In this document: positions 9,690-19,812 of the stretch, one piece after another
How the letters are laid out: each line of letters begins with the position of its first letter
Numbering within the stretch: the stretch's first letter is position 1
Assembly (NCBI GenBank): GCA_030407315.1
Contig: JALQPE010001860.1
Location: 124,001-188,000 of the forward strand
Source of the DNA: Asparagopsis taxiformis
Taxonomy: Eukaryota; Rhodophyta; Florideophyceae; Bonnemaisoniales; Bonnemaisoniaceae
Length of the DNA stretch: 64,000 nt
Reading direction: 5' to 3'
The notes under the pieces: model-generated
What the model was told of the DNA's origin: nothing
Databases searched by the model: none
Seen by the model: only the letters and a program-made list of their open reading frames with translations
Program-made: the position numbers and the translations under genes

Positions 9690-11756
9690 ATGACTGATAC
9701 GAGGACTTTGCAAGCTGCGCGTCTCATCTCCAACTACTTGGGACCAAAAGCTCCTCTCAATTCTTTAGCTTTCGCCTCTCTCACTGCGCTTCGCTTTCGT
9801 CTGCAGACAGATACTGCAACCTATGATGCAAATCATAGTTTGTTTTCTATGCAACTACGTGAAGCCATTCGTACAGAGTTTTTCAAAGTCCCTCCCGGTA
9901 AGCTTCCGTCTCCGGCTTTGTGTCGACTTGTTACGCGAATAGAGGCTTTGATTCATGGCTTTGACGCTAGCAACCATTCCTGCATCTTCCCTGGCGCACG
10001 CGTTCTTGTCCCTATGAGGGGTATCGACGTCGTTCCTGGTACATTGCTCCACATTCGCTATGGTGTCGTAGAAGGCGTTGTCACCTCTGAGTCGTTTCTT
10101 CATCTTGACGGTACAAATGGAGGTTCTTTCAAGTGGGCTCTAACACCGTCATTATGCCCGATTCAAGGATCCAAACAACGCGCACTTCGCCAACCTACCA
10201 AGCCATCGGTTTCGAAGCGTCCCTTGCCACAGGCTATTCCAACTTCACAGCTCGGGAAATCTCTTTTGCCGTCGTCTCAGCCGAACAATGTGCTACCCCG
10301 TTCTGCAACTGTATCGAATCAGCCTGCGGCACCACAACAGCATCCGACAGCGCCTTCAAAATCATCACAGGAAGCGGTGCAACGCACATCGTCTGCGCCA
10401 GTCAAAAAGATCAAAATGAATATGCCCTCACCTCCAACTCGTCCTTCCACCGCAATCGCCACCCCTGCACCACAACTGACTACTGCTCCCGAAGTGATAA
10501 CAAATTCCGCATCGAAAGCAAAACGAGCTCTAAGCGCTGATCCGAGCCCTCCAAAGCCAGTCTTGTCGCCTGCAAAAGCACTAAAACTAACTGTGTCGAG
10601 CTCACCTCATCCTGCTGTGATGCCGGAAAGGCCAAATATTCTGCAACAGCAGCTCGAGAAAAGAACGTTGCAAATGGATAGCTCGAAACGTTCGTTCTCA
10701 TCCCCTGCAGCAAAGTCAAACACATATTCTGCGCTTCCCGTTACGCCTGTAACCGTGGAGCCTTCTCCGACAGATAAGTCTCAAAGTCCGAAACGTGGAT
10801 TACCTTCTCGGAGGGCTAAAACAGTGGCAATTACTGCCCTCAAAGATACAGTAGGCCAATGGCCAGAATCTGGCGATTCTTCTGATACCATATCGGACAC
10901 AGTAGATCAACACCCAGTGCAATGTGAGGTTCTCAAACCGCAACAAAACCCAGTCGCGTCAGCGCAGCGAACGAATTTATCCATTGCCAAACCTATTGTT
11001 TTGTCAGATAGAAACAGTGTCGCTCTGAAGTTCGCATCCGTTTTGGCCAAGTACCTCGAGCTGCGGCAAGCTCCAAACAACCCTATATTTGCATCAATTG
11101 GCGCCCTTCACACTCGACTCCGAGCAAGACCTCTCGTGTATGATAATAACAAAGCCTTGATTCGTACACAAGTCCGAGAAGCAATTCGCACAGAATTCTT
11201 CAAAATCGTTTACCCTGCTCCTCCCCATCCAGCATTATTGAATCTTGTGAAGACAACTGAATTAATGCTTGCGCAGGATTCTTGCATTAGCCATACGAAG
11301 TTCTTTCCAGGAACCCGGGTCCTGGTTCCAACGGAAACTCGAAGCTTGCGTATCGCCACGACGCTTGAGCTCCGTTCAAAGATACAAGGTGCAAAAAAGG
11401 TCTCAGAATCATTTCTTCACCTCGACGGACCCGAAGGAGGAACATTTCATTGGGTCTTCACTGCGGTTTTGAGGGAGGTTGTGTTACACAATAGGCCTGT
11501 TCCAAAACCCACACAGTATAGAACTACACCAGCCAAGCCAATACGTCCAACTCCATCTCAACCTCAGCAGGAACCCAGAAAACCTGTGTGTGTATCTACA
11601 GCCCGAGTGGAGCCTACTAGATCTATTACCATCTCACCAGTTGGAAAGGAGTCCAGAGGACCTGTTTGTCTCTCAACGCGTCGGAATTCCAATTCTCCCC
11701 GTGACGCTCAGGCTAATACTACCAAAACTGACAGTCTGTCAACCATTCGCGCATAG
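9690..11756 (+). CDS. Unknown protein with a duplicated domain of about 150 residues
   Basis: A 688-residue protein I cannot assign. The same domain occurs twice, at residues about 8-157 and 443-600. Shared landmarks in order are a helical start, REAIRTEFFK, FPGxRVLVP, and SESFLHLDGxxGGxFxW followed by an aliphatic strand. The linker (about 160-440) and tail are Ser/Pro/Thr/Lys-rich low-complexity sequence with many SP and KP pairs, typical of disordered phosphorylatable regions. There is no signal peptide or membrane segment. The conserved FPGxRVLVP and LHLDG blocks suggest a compact beta-rich fold, perhaps binding nucleic acid or peptide, but that is speculation. The ATG at 9690 directly precedes the first domain. 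Confidence 0.75.
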   Translation: MTDTRTLQAARLISNYLGPKAPLNSLAFASLTALRFRLQTDTATYDANHSLFSMQLREAIRTEFFKVPPGKLPSPALCRLVTRIEALIHGFDASNHSCIFPGARVLVPMRGIDVVPGTLLHIRYGVVEGVVTSESFLHLDGTNGGSFKWALTPSLCPIQGSKQRALRQPTKPSVSKRPLPQAIPTSQLGKSLLPSSQPNNVLPRSATVSNQPAAPQQHPTAPSKSSQEAVQRTSSAPVKKIKMNMPSPPTRPSTAIATPAPQLTTAPEVITNSASKAKRALSADPSPPKPVLSPAKALKLTVSSSPHPAVMPERPNILQQQLEKRTLQMDSSKRSFSSPAAKSNTYSALPVTPVTVEPSPTDKSQSPKRGLPSRRAKTVAITALKDTVGQWPESGDSSDTISDTVDQHPVQCEVLKPQQNPVASAQRTNLSIAKPIVLSDRNSVALKFASVLAKYLELRQAPNNPIFASIGALHTRLRARPLVYDNNKALIRTQVREAIRTEFFKIVYPAPPHPALLNLVKTTELMLAQDSCISHTKFFPGTRVLVPTETRSLRIATTLELRSKIQGAKKVSESFLHLDGPEGGTFHWVFTAVLREVVLHNRPVPKPTQYRTTPAKPIRPTPSQPQQEPRKPVCVSTARVEPTRSITISPVGKESRGPVCLSTRRNSNSPRDAQANTTKTDSLSTIRA

Positions 11757-12826
11757 TACTGCACTTGCGTTACATACCTGAAATAATCTCTACATAAGGA
11801 CGTATGCAAGGTTGTATTTCACGAGTACCGAGGAGTAGTAGAGGAATACGCGATGGCAATATCTCATGTAGTGATATGTCGTCGCTGTGACAGTAACTAT
11901 CACACGTTCAAGGGTCTTACAGCTCTTGACTTGCAGAAATTTTCACAACAATCACAAGGTCAATGGTGTACCCCTCGAGGGATAGCCAAATTTTAGACAT
12001 GACACGAGCAGTGCAGAAGAGGTTCTGTCCGTTTCCTGCGTTACTTCAACTTCTGTTGGAAGGGAAGATGTGGTAATTTGTTTGTGCGTTATATTCATCG
12101 CAATGTTGATGGATACCCAAATCATCTGGTTCGGAGAAGTATTCCGTCGAGATGGGGTTATTTTAGCTACCAATGTTGGAGGGATGTCGATGAAAAGATC
12201 GTGTACAGGAATTTTGCATTCGAGGAATCAGCGACTCAATCTGGTAATTTGGGTGATTAGGGTCCTACTTTCGAAGGGCATAGCTCAACGCTTCTATTTC
12301 CAGATCAAAAGGTTGACACTCTTCGCCATCTACTAGAAAGGCGTCTCTTCAATGTCACTATTCATCACGTCAAGCTGAAAAGGCGCCCCTGCTCAGAGCT
12401 GAGCCTTGAAGCACGGTTCGATTAGAAGGACAAACGGCATGAACCACCGAGCTGACCTAATTTTTATTATTGACCCTCGCGTAGTGGTTACCCGATTGCA
12501 AGTAGTGTCCCACAGTAGCTCTACGAAATTAGCATTTCAAGTGAACAATATTGTCAAATCCCTCTTTTAGTTGCACCATTAGAATGAACGAGCAGAATGA
12601 GACACTTTCGTGCGTCCCGTTACATTTGGATGTGATGGAACGTAAGCCTCCAACCCATGGACACTTGCGTAGAATTCAAATAAAGATGCAATGTCGAAAC
12701 CCCCGTCGACAGATATAGTTGAAACACAAGGTCTAGCAAGAGGCTGCGGTTATTCTATTTGAGGACGCAGTTATTGTTCTAAAACGGTATGGCATTCATA
12801 ACTCATCAAAAGAGCTGTATGTAGAT
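11757..12826. other. Intergenic region with one cysteine-rich mini-ORF
   Basis: The region spans 1.07 kb between the 688-residue protein and the convergent 3' end of the HCF173-like gene. Apart from the 47-codon frame listed separately, two overlapping frames at 12057-12340 are open but show no family features. Confidence 0.5.
11853..11996 (+). other. 47-codon ORF resembling part of a PHD-type zinc finger
   Basis: The frame reads VVICRRCDSNYH, then about 20 residues, then QWCTPRG. The spacing Cys-x2-Cys-x3-Tyr-His followed by Trp-Cys resembles the first part of a PHD finger, but several zinc ligands of a full finger are missing. The open frame extends upstream of the ATG as far as a stop at 11784. 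It may be an exon of an unmodelled gene, a gene relic, or chance. Confidence 0.2.
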
Positions 12827-14527
12827 TCATGAGCTTCCCACAGCATCTTTAGCTGGAACGAAAGGAAATGACGCATACGGTCGGGTATCCTCAGCATCCT
12901 GAGCAAGTTTGGATATCCTTCCTTCAGCAGGACCGAGCGGAGCGGAACCTTCGTCCAATTGTGTAATCTCGGTAGTGACATTGACAAGAGCTGGGTTGGA
13001 GAACGCTTCGACGAATAGTGATGCAATATCATCGCGAGCAACTTGTCCAGTTATGAAGTCACCCTGCTGAAAGTCCAGTGCATCAAGACCAAGCGGTTCC
13101 TTCTCTGTTAATGCACAAGCACGTAGGACACAATACGGAATACCGGATTCACGAATAGTATCTTCCCCAGCAAACTTCCACTCCAAGAGTCGCCCAAGAG
13201 CTTCATTTAGCTGTACTATTTTAGGTAATTCTTCTTCCTTGAATTCATTTTTTCTCAAGACTCGGGTGACGGCAGCAGAGCTGACATGCACGAATTTTGG
13301 ATACACAGCGTCTGATGTGTTCTTGTATGCCTTAATGGAGGAGACGGATAACTCGAAAGGTCCTGCAGTAAAGTTTGGATTGAGCTCGCCATCATATTCG
13401 AATTTGCTCAGCATTAGCTGAAGAGCAACTACGTTACCTTTTTCAATGGGCTTTCCATCGTTCACTGTCTTTGCCCGGAAGACAGTATTGAAAGATGAGA
13501 ATGGGATATTCACAGTTGTCCAGACACCGCTTGTGGTAGGGAAGGTGAAACAATGACACTTTCCATCCCACTTCTTTTCACATCGTACAATAAACTTGTA
13601 GCTCTTTCCATCCCCCCTTACACGCAACTGCAAACCATCAAATTCGTTGAGATTCAGTGGCTTTGTGAAATCAACTGTACGTGCTGAAGCAAAGCCCCCA
13701 AAGTTATCCGTCGAAACGAATCCACTAAACACAAGCGCACCATCCTTTGCGCTAATATTGCTCTGACTGACACCACCCATCACAATATCATCAAGCTGTC
13801 CCCATGTCGCACGCAACTTCGCTTCGTCATCAAACATCATCAAATCCATCGCATCAACATTATCTGGAGAAGATTCAAACTGCGCTTTCGCCATCTGGAC
13901 AAGATTTCGCACCCCAACGTATTCAACGTTTTCTGGCGTATCCTCATTCACAACTGGCGGATAAAACTTGATTCCCTGGAAGTACTTTTTCCTATCCGGG
14001 TCCTCAGACGGTCCGACACGCGTACCAGTGCACGATGCCACACCCGTGACCTCTTCGAAGAACTCGGATCGCAAGTTGTACAAGTCGGATACGATGACTT
14101 GCAATGTACCTTTTTTCTCCTCATCCTGCATATTTACACCGACATCGGCAAGCGCAGCTTGTAGCCTCTCTCTGCCGCGCGTGATGGCTCTGACGCGCGT
14201 GTTTGCGGCAAGCAGTTCTCGCACGACGCGGCGACCGGTGCCGCCACTGGCGCCTGTGACGAGGACGATACCGCGCATTGGGGGCGAATTGGGTTGTTTA
14301 CGGGAACGTTTCGTGCGTGACAAGGTCGCCGCTGGGTCCGCTTGTTCACCACGCAGGATGCGCCCTAGCGGTGAGTAGAACAAGGCAGTTTGGACAAATC
14401 GAGTTAGAGGCCATGGAGATCGTCCGGAAGCAGTTGGTGTCACTCGGGTGCTGACGGAGCGCTGGGCCGGTGGAAGTGCATGTCGTGGACGGAGTGGGAG
14501 CGTTGAGGGTGGTACAAAGAGATGCAT
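12827..14527 (-). CDS. HCF173-like plastid protein (SDR with inserted CIA30 domain)
   Basis: A 566-residue protein from the ATG at 14527. Residues 1 to about 75 are a plastid-type leader rich in Pro, Arg and Ser. At about 91-98, VTGASGGTG is an atypical-SDR dinucleotide loop. About 230-405 is a CIA30 domain (LDDIVMGGVSQSN, VRGDGKSYKF, TVNIPFSSF), after which the Rossmann fold resumes (YPKFVHVSSAAV, IPYCVLRACALT). A CIA30 domain inserted into an SDR is the layout of plant HCF173, which activates psbA translation for photosystem II assembly and repair. That role is inferred from architecture. The open frame extends 26 codons further, but the leader fits the chosen start best. It is divergent from the SDR gene at 14922. 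Confidence 0.85.
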   Translation of the reverse strand: MHLFVPPSTLPLRPRHALPPAQRSVSTRVTPTASGRSPWPLTRFVQTALFYSPLGRILRGEQADPAATLSRTKRSRKQPNSPPMRGIVLVTGASGGTGRRVVRELLAANTRVRAITRGRERLQAALADVGVNMQDEEKKGTLQVIVSDLYNLRSEFFEEVTGVASCTGTRVGPSEDPDRKKYFQGIKFYPPVVNEDTPENVEYVGVRNLVQMAKAQFESSPDNVDAMDLMMFDDEAKLRATWGQLDDIVMGGVSQSNISAKDGALVFSGFVSTDNFGGFASARTVDFTKPLNLNEFDGLQLRVRGDGKSYKFIVRCEKKWDGKCHCFTFPTTSGVWTTVNIPFSSFNTVFRAKTVNDGKPIEKGNVVALQLMLSKFEYDGELNPNFTAGPFELSVSSIKAYKNTSDAVYPKFVHVSSAAVTRVLRKNEFKEEELPKIVQLNEALGRLLEWKFAGEDTIRESGIPYCVLRACALTEKEPLGLDALDFQQGDFITGQVARDDIASLFVEAFSNPALVNVTTEITQLDEGSAPLGPAEGRISKLAQDAEDTRPYASFPFVPAKDAVGSS

Positions 14528-14921
14528 TGTGACTGAAAGTGGGATGAACAATGGATAACTGAGCGACGTGCGAGAGTGGTGAGGAGATATTTTTATTGCG
14601 CTCAAATGAAACTCATTTTTGCGTTATTTTCCAGGGGTATGAATGTTAGCCTGTAGTTGTCGAATCAGAGTCTCTTATCTCATCTGCTGAGATATGTTTG
14701 GCCCGTTAAAACTTTCGAAAACGATGGTTAGGTGTGTGTGTGGTGCCTATCGCATTGTCAACAAGCAAGTGACGTTTCGTACTGCGAAGCGTCGTTGTCT
14801 GCAACAAGAGAGCCAACTCATTGTAACTTTGAAGTAACTGACATACAGAGAACTATTTGCAGTCAACCTCCAACCACCACAAATCATTGTGTCAACAGTT
14901 CACCTTCCACATCACGCAACC
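14528..14921. other. Shared divergent promoter region
   Basis: These 394 bp lie between two divergent genes. No ORF or clear TATA box was found. Confidence 0.4.
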
Positions 14922-15755
14922 ATGCCAGCCATGGCAACCATCGCAGTGGTTACAGGCGCTTCGCGTGGATTGGGACAAGCAATCGTCAGCGCACTACTTA
15001 ACGACAACTATCATGTCATATGTGGCCAGCGCACAATTCCACCACAATTTAACACCATTTCAAATCTACACATGATTCCTTTGGATCTAGCGAGTAACCA
15101 GAGCATACAGACGTTCACTGAAATGGTTCTCGATCAATTGCCTTACATTGACCTCTTAGTCAACAATGCAGCCATTTGTCCAGACTATCCATCAGAGTTA
15201 CATGACATGCATGAGCATTGGCGGTCGGTGATGCAGGTAAATTTTTTCGCGCACGTGCAGCTGACAACTCGACTACTCCCGTTGTTGCAGCGATCGAGCA
15301 AATTGTCTCGAATTATCAACATTTCATCGGGCGACGGCGAATTACTATACTTTGAATCTAGTCTGCGCACCAAACTAGTCCAGGTTTCGGGCCTGGAATG
15401 CGTCCCCAGCATGGTGCAGTACATCCAACGTCTAGTGGAAGAGATGGTTGGCAATGCACGAGACGGTATCATAGCTGAGAAAATATTTAATGGGCAACCA
15501 GCGTATAAGCTGTCTAAGGCTGCCATAAATGTATATACGCAGGTGGCAGCGAGGACGTACTCTAAACACGCAACTGGGCACTCTATCCGATTTGTGTCCA
15601 TTTGTCCGGGTGATGTTGATACTGCAATGGCAGATGAAGGTGTTTATACAATTTCACCAGTAGATGCTGTGCACAGGATGTGGCCAGTTCTAGAGGTCAA
15701 TATACCATGTCCCAACGGTGTGTTCATGAGAGATAACAAATTAATTCCTTGGTGA
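14922..15755 (+). CDS. Classical short-chain dehydrogenase/reductase
   Basis: A 277-residue classical SDR. The N-terminal VVTGASRGLGQAI is the TGxxxGxG cofactor loop, DLLVNNAAICP is the NNAG-type motif, IINISSGDGE carries the catalytic Ser strand, and YKLSKAA is the YxxxK active site. SICPGDVDTAMA follows as the PG motif. An insertion of roughly 50 residues separates the Ser strand from the YxxxK motif, as in carbonyl reductases of the CBR1 group. The ATG at 14922 is used; an in-frame GTG further up and an ATG at 14931 are alternatives. No organelle leader is obvious, so it is probably cytosolic. The substrate cannot be predicted. It is convergent with the RHD3 gene, 141 bp apart. Confidence 0.88.
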   Translation: MPAMATIAVVTGASRGLGQAIVSALLNDNYHVICGQRTIPPQFNTISNLHMIPLDLASNQSIQTFTEMVLDQLPYIDLLVNNAAICPDYPSELHDMHEHWRSVMQVNFFAHVQLTTRLLPLLQRSSKLSRIINISSGDGELLYFESSLRTKLVQVSGLECVPSMVQYIQRLVEEMVGNARDGIIAEKIFNGQPAYKLSKAAINVYTQVAARTYSKHATGHSIRFVSICPGDVDTAMADEGVYTISPVDAVHRMWPVLEVNIPCPNGVFMRDNKLIPW

Positions 15756-15896
15756 TACTAACCGAGGCGAATGTCCGCCATGAAGACGCAAACTTAATGC
15801 TACGTAATCTTTGGAGACATACGATTGCGACGCACTTCAATGCGCCTCTCAACACATCACTTTCTGCCAAAGCACCATTCATAGCTGTTCATAATT

Positions 15897-18341
15897 CTAG
15901 TCAGTGTGATTTGTGTTAGTCGACACATTTGTGCTACTATCCGATTCTGCTGTTGCACCTGCAGTAGTCGTCGCCACTGCAGGCATCGTCACGTTCTGCG
16001 GTGGTGCTGTTGCATTGTGCAGCATGTCCTTTGCTTGCTCCAGTAGGGGGGCAACTGCGGTGCGAACCGCAGGCCCGAGTATCGTAGGAGCATCCATAGT
16101 ATATCCAACGTATACAGCTGGTAACACTAGAACGGTGATCAGCAGCAATGCAGGGTTCCGTAGTAACATCATGATCTCATTCCATCCAAACAACACCAAC
16201 ATACCAACCAACCATATCGGGATCTTACTAGTGACCTTCGCTGCCTCCTGTGCTCGTTTAGCTTCCATGAATACTGCTCCTGCTTGTCGTTTAAGCTTCT
16301 CCTGAAGATCATGTTTCGAGTGCTCATCTAGAATCACAGTCTTAGCTGCTTCTGAAACATCTCTGTTCACGGATCTCTGCACTTCAGTTAACGGACCTTC
16401 TAGTTTGATTTCACTCAACAATTCGACCAGTTCTTCCCCTCTTTCTTTTGCTGATAAGAATAATGCATCTATGTCTTCGTTGGGCCCAAAGTGACGTGGA
16501 ACACCCCTGTCATCAAAGCGGAAGTTGTCATCAAATCGCTTCGTAATTCTCATCAACAAATTATTTGGTGTTCCAACTGTATCTTTGATATCTGTCAATG
16601 CGGAAGCGTAACAAGTAGGCTTGAGGTCGTCCTCAAGCTCCTCGGCAAGTCTTTCGGAATTGAATCCCAATCCTTCTGTACCAAAAACATTTTTCGCCTC
16701 AACTTCTGTAGTTTTCCATGCTACACTGCTCAATTCCGATGTACGTTGCCAAACGTCCTTCGAAGCTGAGTCGAATACTGAACCAAGTGGTCTCTTGAAT
16801 GCCTCTCGGAAAATCTTCACGCAATGCTCTCGTGAAGCGGCCATCACATCCATAGTTGCTCTTTCCACTTCTCTATCTAAAGTTGTTTGCAGTCGGTTTC
16901 TGGCGTTAGACGTCAGAGAAATAGCAAATGCAAGCGGGTCATTTTCAGATTTAGAGTTCGAAAACTCCGCCTGTTTCGCAGTGTCACATGCGTCATCGAA
17001 AACCTTCAAGGCAGCCTCATGAGAAGCGACTGAGACCTCAGCCCAATTTTCCCACGGCTTTGCTTTTTTCTTGTCGGGATTTGTGGTCCCAGACACTCCG
17101 GATCTAAATATTTCCACAACCTTATCCCCTGCAAGAGCAATTTGTGAATCGAACAGTGCCTTGAAGTCACTGCTCAACTTTGCTCGCAAATCATCTGCTT
17201 TCATTTCCGCCACTGAGGTCGAATATCGGAAAGCAGCGGCTTGATAAGAATCTAAAACGGTACTGGAAGTAGATTGTAATTGCCCAAAAAGACCGGAAAC
17301 AATGGTGGGATCGGAGCCGTCATTTGGTAACAATTTTGCCTTGAATTCCTCGAGCGTAGTATCTACGGCAGCAAATGAGTCCCTAGCAATTTGCTCACAG
17401 CGCACATGGGCAAGCATTTCCTTCTGAGACGGAATATCCAGCTCTCGATTAGCGCGAATAGTCCCCCATACGGACTCGGCATATGCAGCAAAGCCATCTG
17501 CCGCAACACCGCGGCGATACTCGTCAAGAAACACTTCATTCTCTTGGAAACGTCGCCGGAGTTCCTTGCCCATCTGGACGAAGGTGTCAGCCATGAGCAC
17601 CTTGTGCGGGAGGGCAAAAAAGTCGAGGTCGAAATAATCAGTAATAGGTGTGCCGACAGCTGCGTCGGGCTTGGCGATGGTGTTCCAAATGTTATCCACG
17701 TCTGCGCGCAGGGTGTTGCATAGAGTTTCAAAGGGCGAGGAGACATGATCTCGCAGCACGAATAGCAGTCTAGTCTTGTGCATGCGATCCTTTCTAAGCG
17801 AGGAAGCATCAGGTGTTTGTGCGGAGGCTCCGAAGAACAACTGCAGGTCGAGCTCCATGACAGTCTTGAGCAGCGACATATTTGCGGCATTATAGCGGCC
17901 AATATCTTGGGCCCATATGTTTACGATGAGGACTTCTGCGAGAGCGAGGGCAAACAGAGAGCTTTTTCGCTCGTATGTCGCTGCGTCTTCACCGCGCTCG
18001 CGCGAATCTGTTCCCTCGAGATCCATGACAATAATTCCCGAGTCACTATCACGTCCGAGCCAGACGCCCTGGGTTACTTGGTAGCGACCGGTGGTCTCGT
18101 CCATGGTTCTGAATTTTGTGCCGAATAACATGTTGAGGAGGGTTGATTTCCCGGAAGATTGTGGGCCCATTATAGCGGTTACATGGTAATCGAAACCGAG
18201 TTGGGAGATTTGTTGGTCACGAAGGAAGGATGTTAGCTCGGCATTGAATTCTTCTTCGTAGTTGACGACTTGAATCATGTCAGTCGAGATGGTTGGATGG
18301 CCGTTTGAGGCTTCGGGCGGCTCTGAGATTGAAGATGACAT
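15897..18341 (-). CDS. SEY1: RHD3/Sey1-type ER membrane-fusion GTPase
   Basis: An 814-residue dynamin-like GTPase. The P-loop GPQSSGKSTLLNMLFGT is at residues about 59-75, G2/G3 includes DLEGTDSRERGED (about 107-119), and VLRDH is the atlastin-type G4 Arg-Asp. A long helical bundle follows. Two hydrophobic hairpin segments near the C-terminus (IPIWLVGMLVLFGW and LLLITVLVLPAVYVGYT) would anchor it in the ER with both ends cytosolic, followed by a low-complexity tail. This matches plant RHD3 and yeast Sey1 in length and order. These proteins drive homotypic ER tubule fusion. The start ATG at 18341 is well placed before a short Ser-rich N-terminus. No intron interrupts the frame. Confidence 0.96.
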   Translation of the reverse strand: MSSSISEPPEASNGHPTISTDMIQVVNYEEEFNAELTSFLRDQQISQLGFDYHVTAIMGPQSSGKSTLLNMLFGTKFRTMDETTGRYQVTQGVWLGRDSDSGIIVMDLEGTDSRERGEDAATYERKSSLFALALAEVLIVNIWAQDIGRYNAANMSLLKTVMELDLQLFFGASAQTPDASSLRKDRMHKTRLLFVLRDHVSSPFETLCNTLRADVDNIWNTIAKPDAAVGTPITDYFDLDFFALPHKVLMADTFVQMGKELRRRFQENEVFLDEYRRGVAADGFAAYAESVWGTIRANRELDIPSQKEMLAHVRCEQIARDSFAAVDTTLEEFKAKLLPNDGSDPTIVSGLFGQLQSTSSTVLDSYQAAAFRYSTSVAEMKADDLRAKLSSDFKALFDSQIALAGDKVVEIFRSGVSGTTNPDKKKAKPWENWAEVSVASHEAALKVFDDACDTAKQAEFSNSKSENDPLAFAISLTSNARNRLQTTLDREVERATMDVMAASREHCVKIFREAFKRPLGSVFDSASKDVWQRTSELSSVAWKTTEVEAKNVFGTEGLGFNSERLAEELEDDLKPTCYASALTDIKDTVGTPNNLLMRITKRFDDNFRFDDRGVPRHFGPNEDIDALFLSAKERGEELVELLSEIKLEGPLTEVQRSVNRDVSEAAKTVILDEHSKHDLQEKLKRQAGAVFMEAKRAQEAAKVTSKIPIWLVGMLVLFGWNEIMMLLRNPALLLITVLVLPAVYVGYTMDAPTILGPAVRTAVAPLLEQAKDMLHNATAPPQNVTMPAVATTTAGATAESDSSTNVSTNTNHTD

Positions 18342-19072
18342 AATTGTGGAGTTTGAGTTGAGAACTGGGGCAATTTATTAGATGGGAGGAAGGTTAATGG
18401 AAGAAGACTGGACAGAAAGGGTTGTAAAGTGGGTAAAGTTTGTCGTGATACGCGAGAGGGATAAGGGAAATTTGAAATCGGTCATGGCTATCAGCTTGCA
18501 TTGTTCCGCTGCCCTGACTAGACCATGCCGTAGGAGCGTGGATGTGAAACACTTGTCGAAAAGTGTAATTTCAGGACAGAATTAAAATCTGTATGCATGT
18601 TTTGGCCAATGATGTGCTGCCAAATCAATATTTTCAAAATCTCACATGCAAAATTGGAATGTAAGCGAGACGGTTCATGACGTGCCGGCTTCGTGTCATC
18701 AAAATTTTAAAAAAAATCTCGTACATTTCCACACCATGTTTGTTGTTTCTTGCATTCGCAACTTCTTAAGTTTGACAATGTGCTGGGCCATCTTGTGCCG
18801 TGCCGCATCGTGAGATACAGTCCAGCAATGTGTGCCGTGCTACTCGCAAATTCTTAGTTGGAGCCTAATTATCAATGCATCACTCTTCATCTCCCTCGCA
18901 GTACAACGGTCACACATACTTATCAATCTTCATCAACATGTAATGCAACGGTAGAGAATGCTTGCATGGATCCTTCCATCACAACAGTTTATATGTTCTC
19001 CATCATTGCCATGCTCACGCATGAGCGGCACAGTCGACCAATCTTCTCCAAACACACCCAGCATTGCCAGAT
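18342..19072. other. Intergenic region upstream of the RHD3/Sey1 gene
   Basis: About 730 bp with no ORF of substance. It should contain the promoter of the minus-strand GTPase gene. Confidence 0.4.
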
Positions 19073-19705
19073 ATGTTCGACACACAACCAAACTTCTTTG
19101 CTCATATCATGTGCAGTCTTTTGAGGTACCTATCGACGTTGTTGGGTGCTGATTGTGAACGTAATTTGACTTTCAACCAAATCGTTCAACCCTATCCAAA
19201 TACACCAACTGCAATTGCACATCAAGCCCATGACACATTGCCATATGTACATCATCCCAATCAACATGTCCACTTTCCGCTCGTATGCAGTGGGCGCAGG
19301 AATTCCCAATGCCTAGCGCTTACCAGTGCATCGCCCCAGGTAACTGGTAAACTCCTAACTACATCACCCTCAGTCGCTCATGACGTCTATAAATCGTCAA
19401 ACGATTCACAGGACATAGCTGCTGCTCCTATCCCTCGTGAAGCACCGGATATTGGGCATCAAACTATTTTGGACCCAACCCATTTGACACTTCCCCCACA
19501 ACAAGTCGAAATCAAGACTTGCTCCGAGGAGTGTCCGTTGGAATATCCGCTACGCCATCACTCCGCTCCGAGTGCCCCGTTTCACCCAAACTTCTACATT
19601 CTTATCGAAGACAATGAACTTCAAAATGCAGCCGACCAAATGTCAATCGGACCAGCAGAGTTGCATCATTTAGATGATTTGACGCTGTGTCACGACAGTG
19701 TCTGA
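19073..19705 (+). CDS. Hypothetical protein, doubtful
   Basis: A 210-codon frame from the ATG at 19073. The product is rich in His, Pro, Ser and Thr, with no domain, signal peptide or membrane span that I recognise. It is not antisense to a known gene and its length is longer than chance favours, which is the only support. The composition reads as disordered. It is convergent with the polymerase gene (107 bp apart). It may be a lineage-specific gene or a spurious frame. Confidence 0.3.
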   Translation: MFDTQPNFFAHIMCSLLRYLSTLLGADCERNLTFNQIVQPYPNTPTAIAHQAHDTLPYVHHPNQHVHFPLVCSGRRNSQCLALTSASPQVTGKLLTTSPSVAHDVYKSSNDSQDIAAAPIPREAPDIGHQTILDPTHLTLPPQQVEIKTCSEECPLEYPLRHHSAPSAPFHPNFYILIEDNELQNAADQMSIGPAELHHLDDLTLCHDSV

Positions 19706-19812
19706 AAACACAGCTGTGCAATAAAATCGTTACTTCCCCACACTTACTCATATCAAGAGCCCATCCTCACTTTATATCCATACTGCCACATCAACATACC
19801 AAAAAATGGTTT

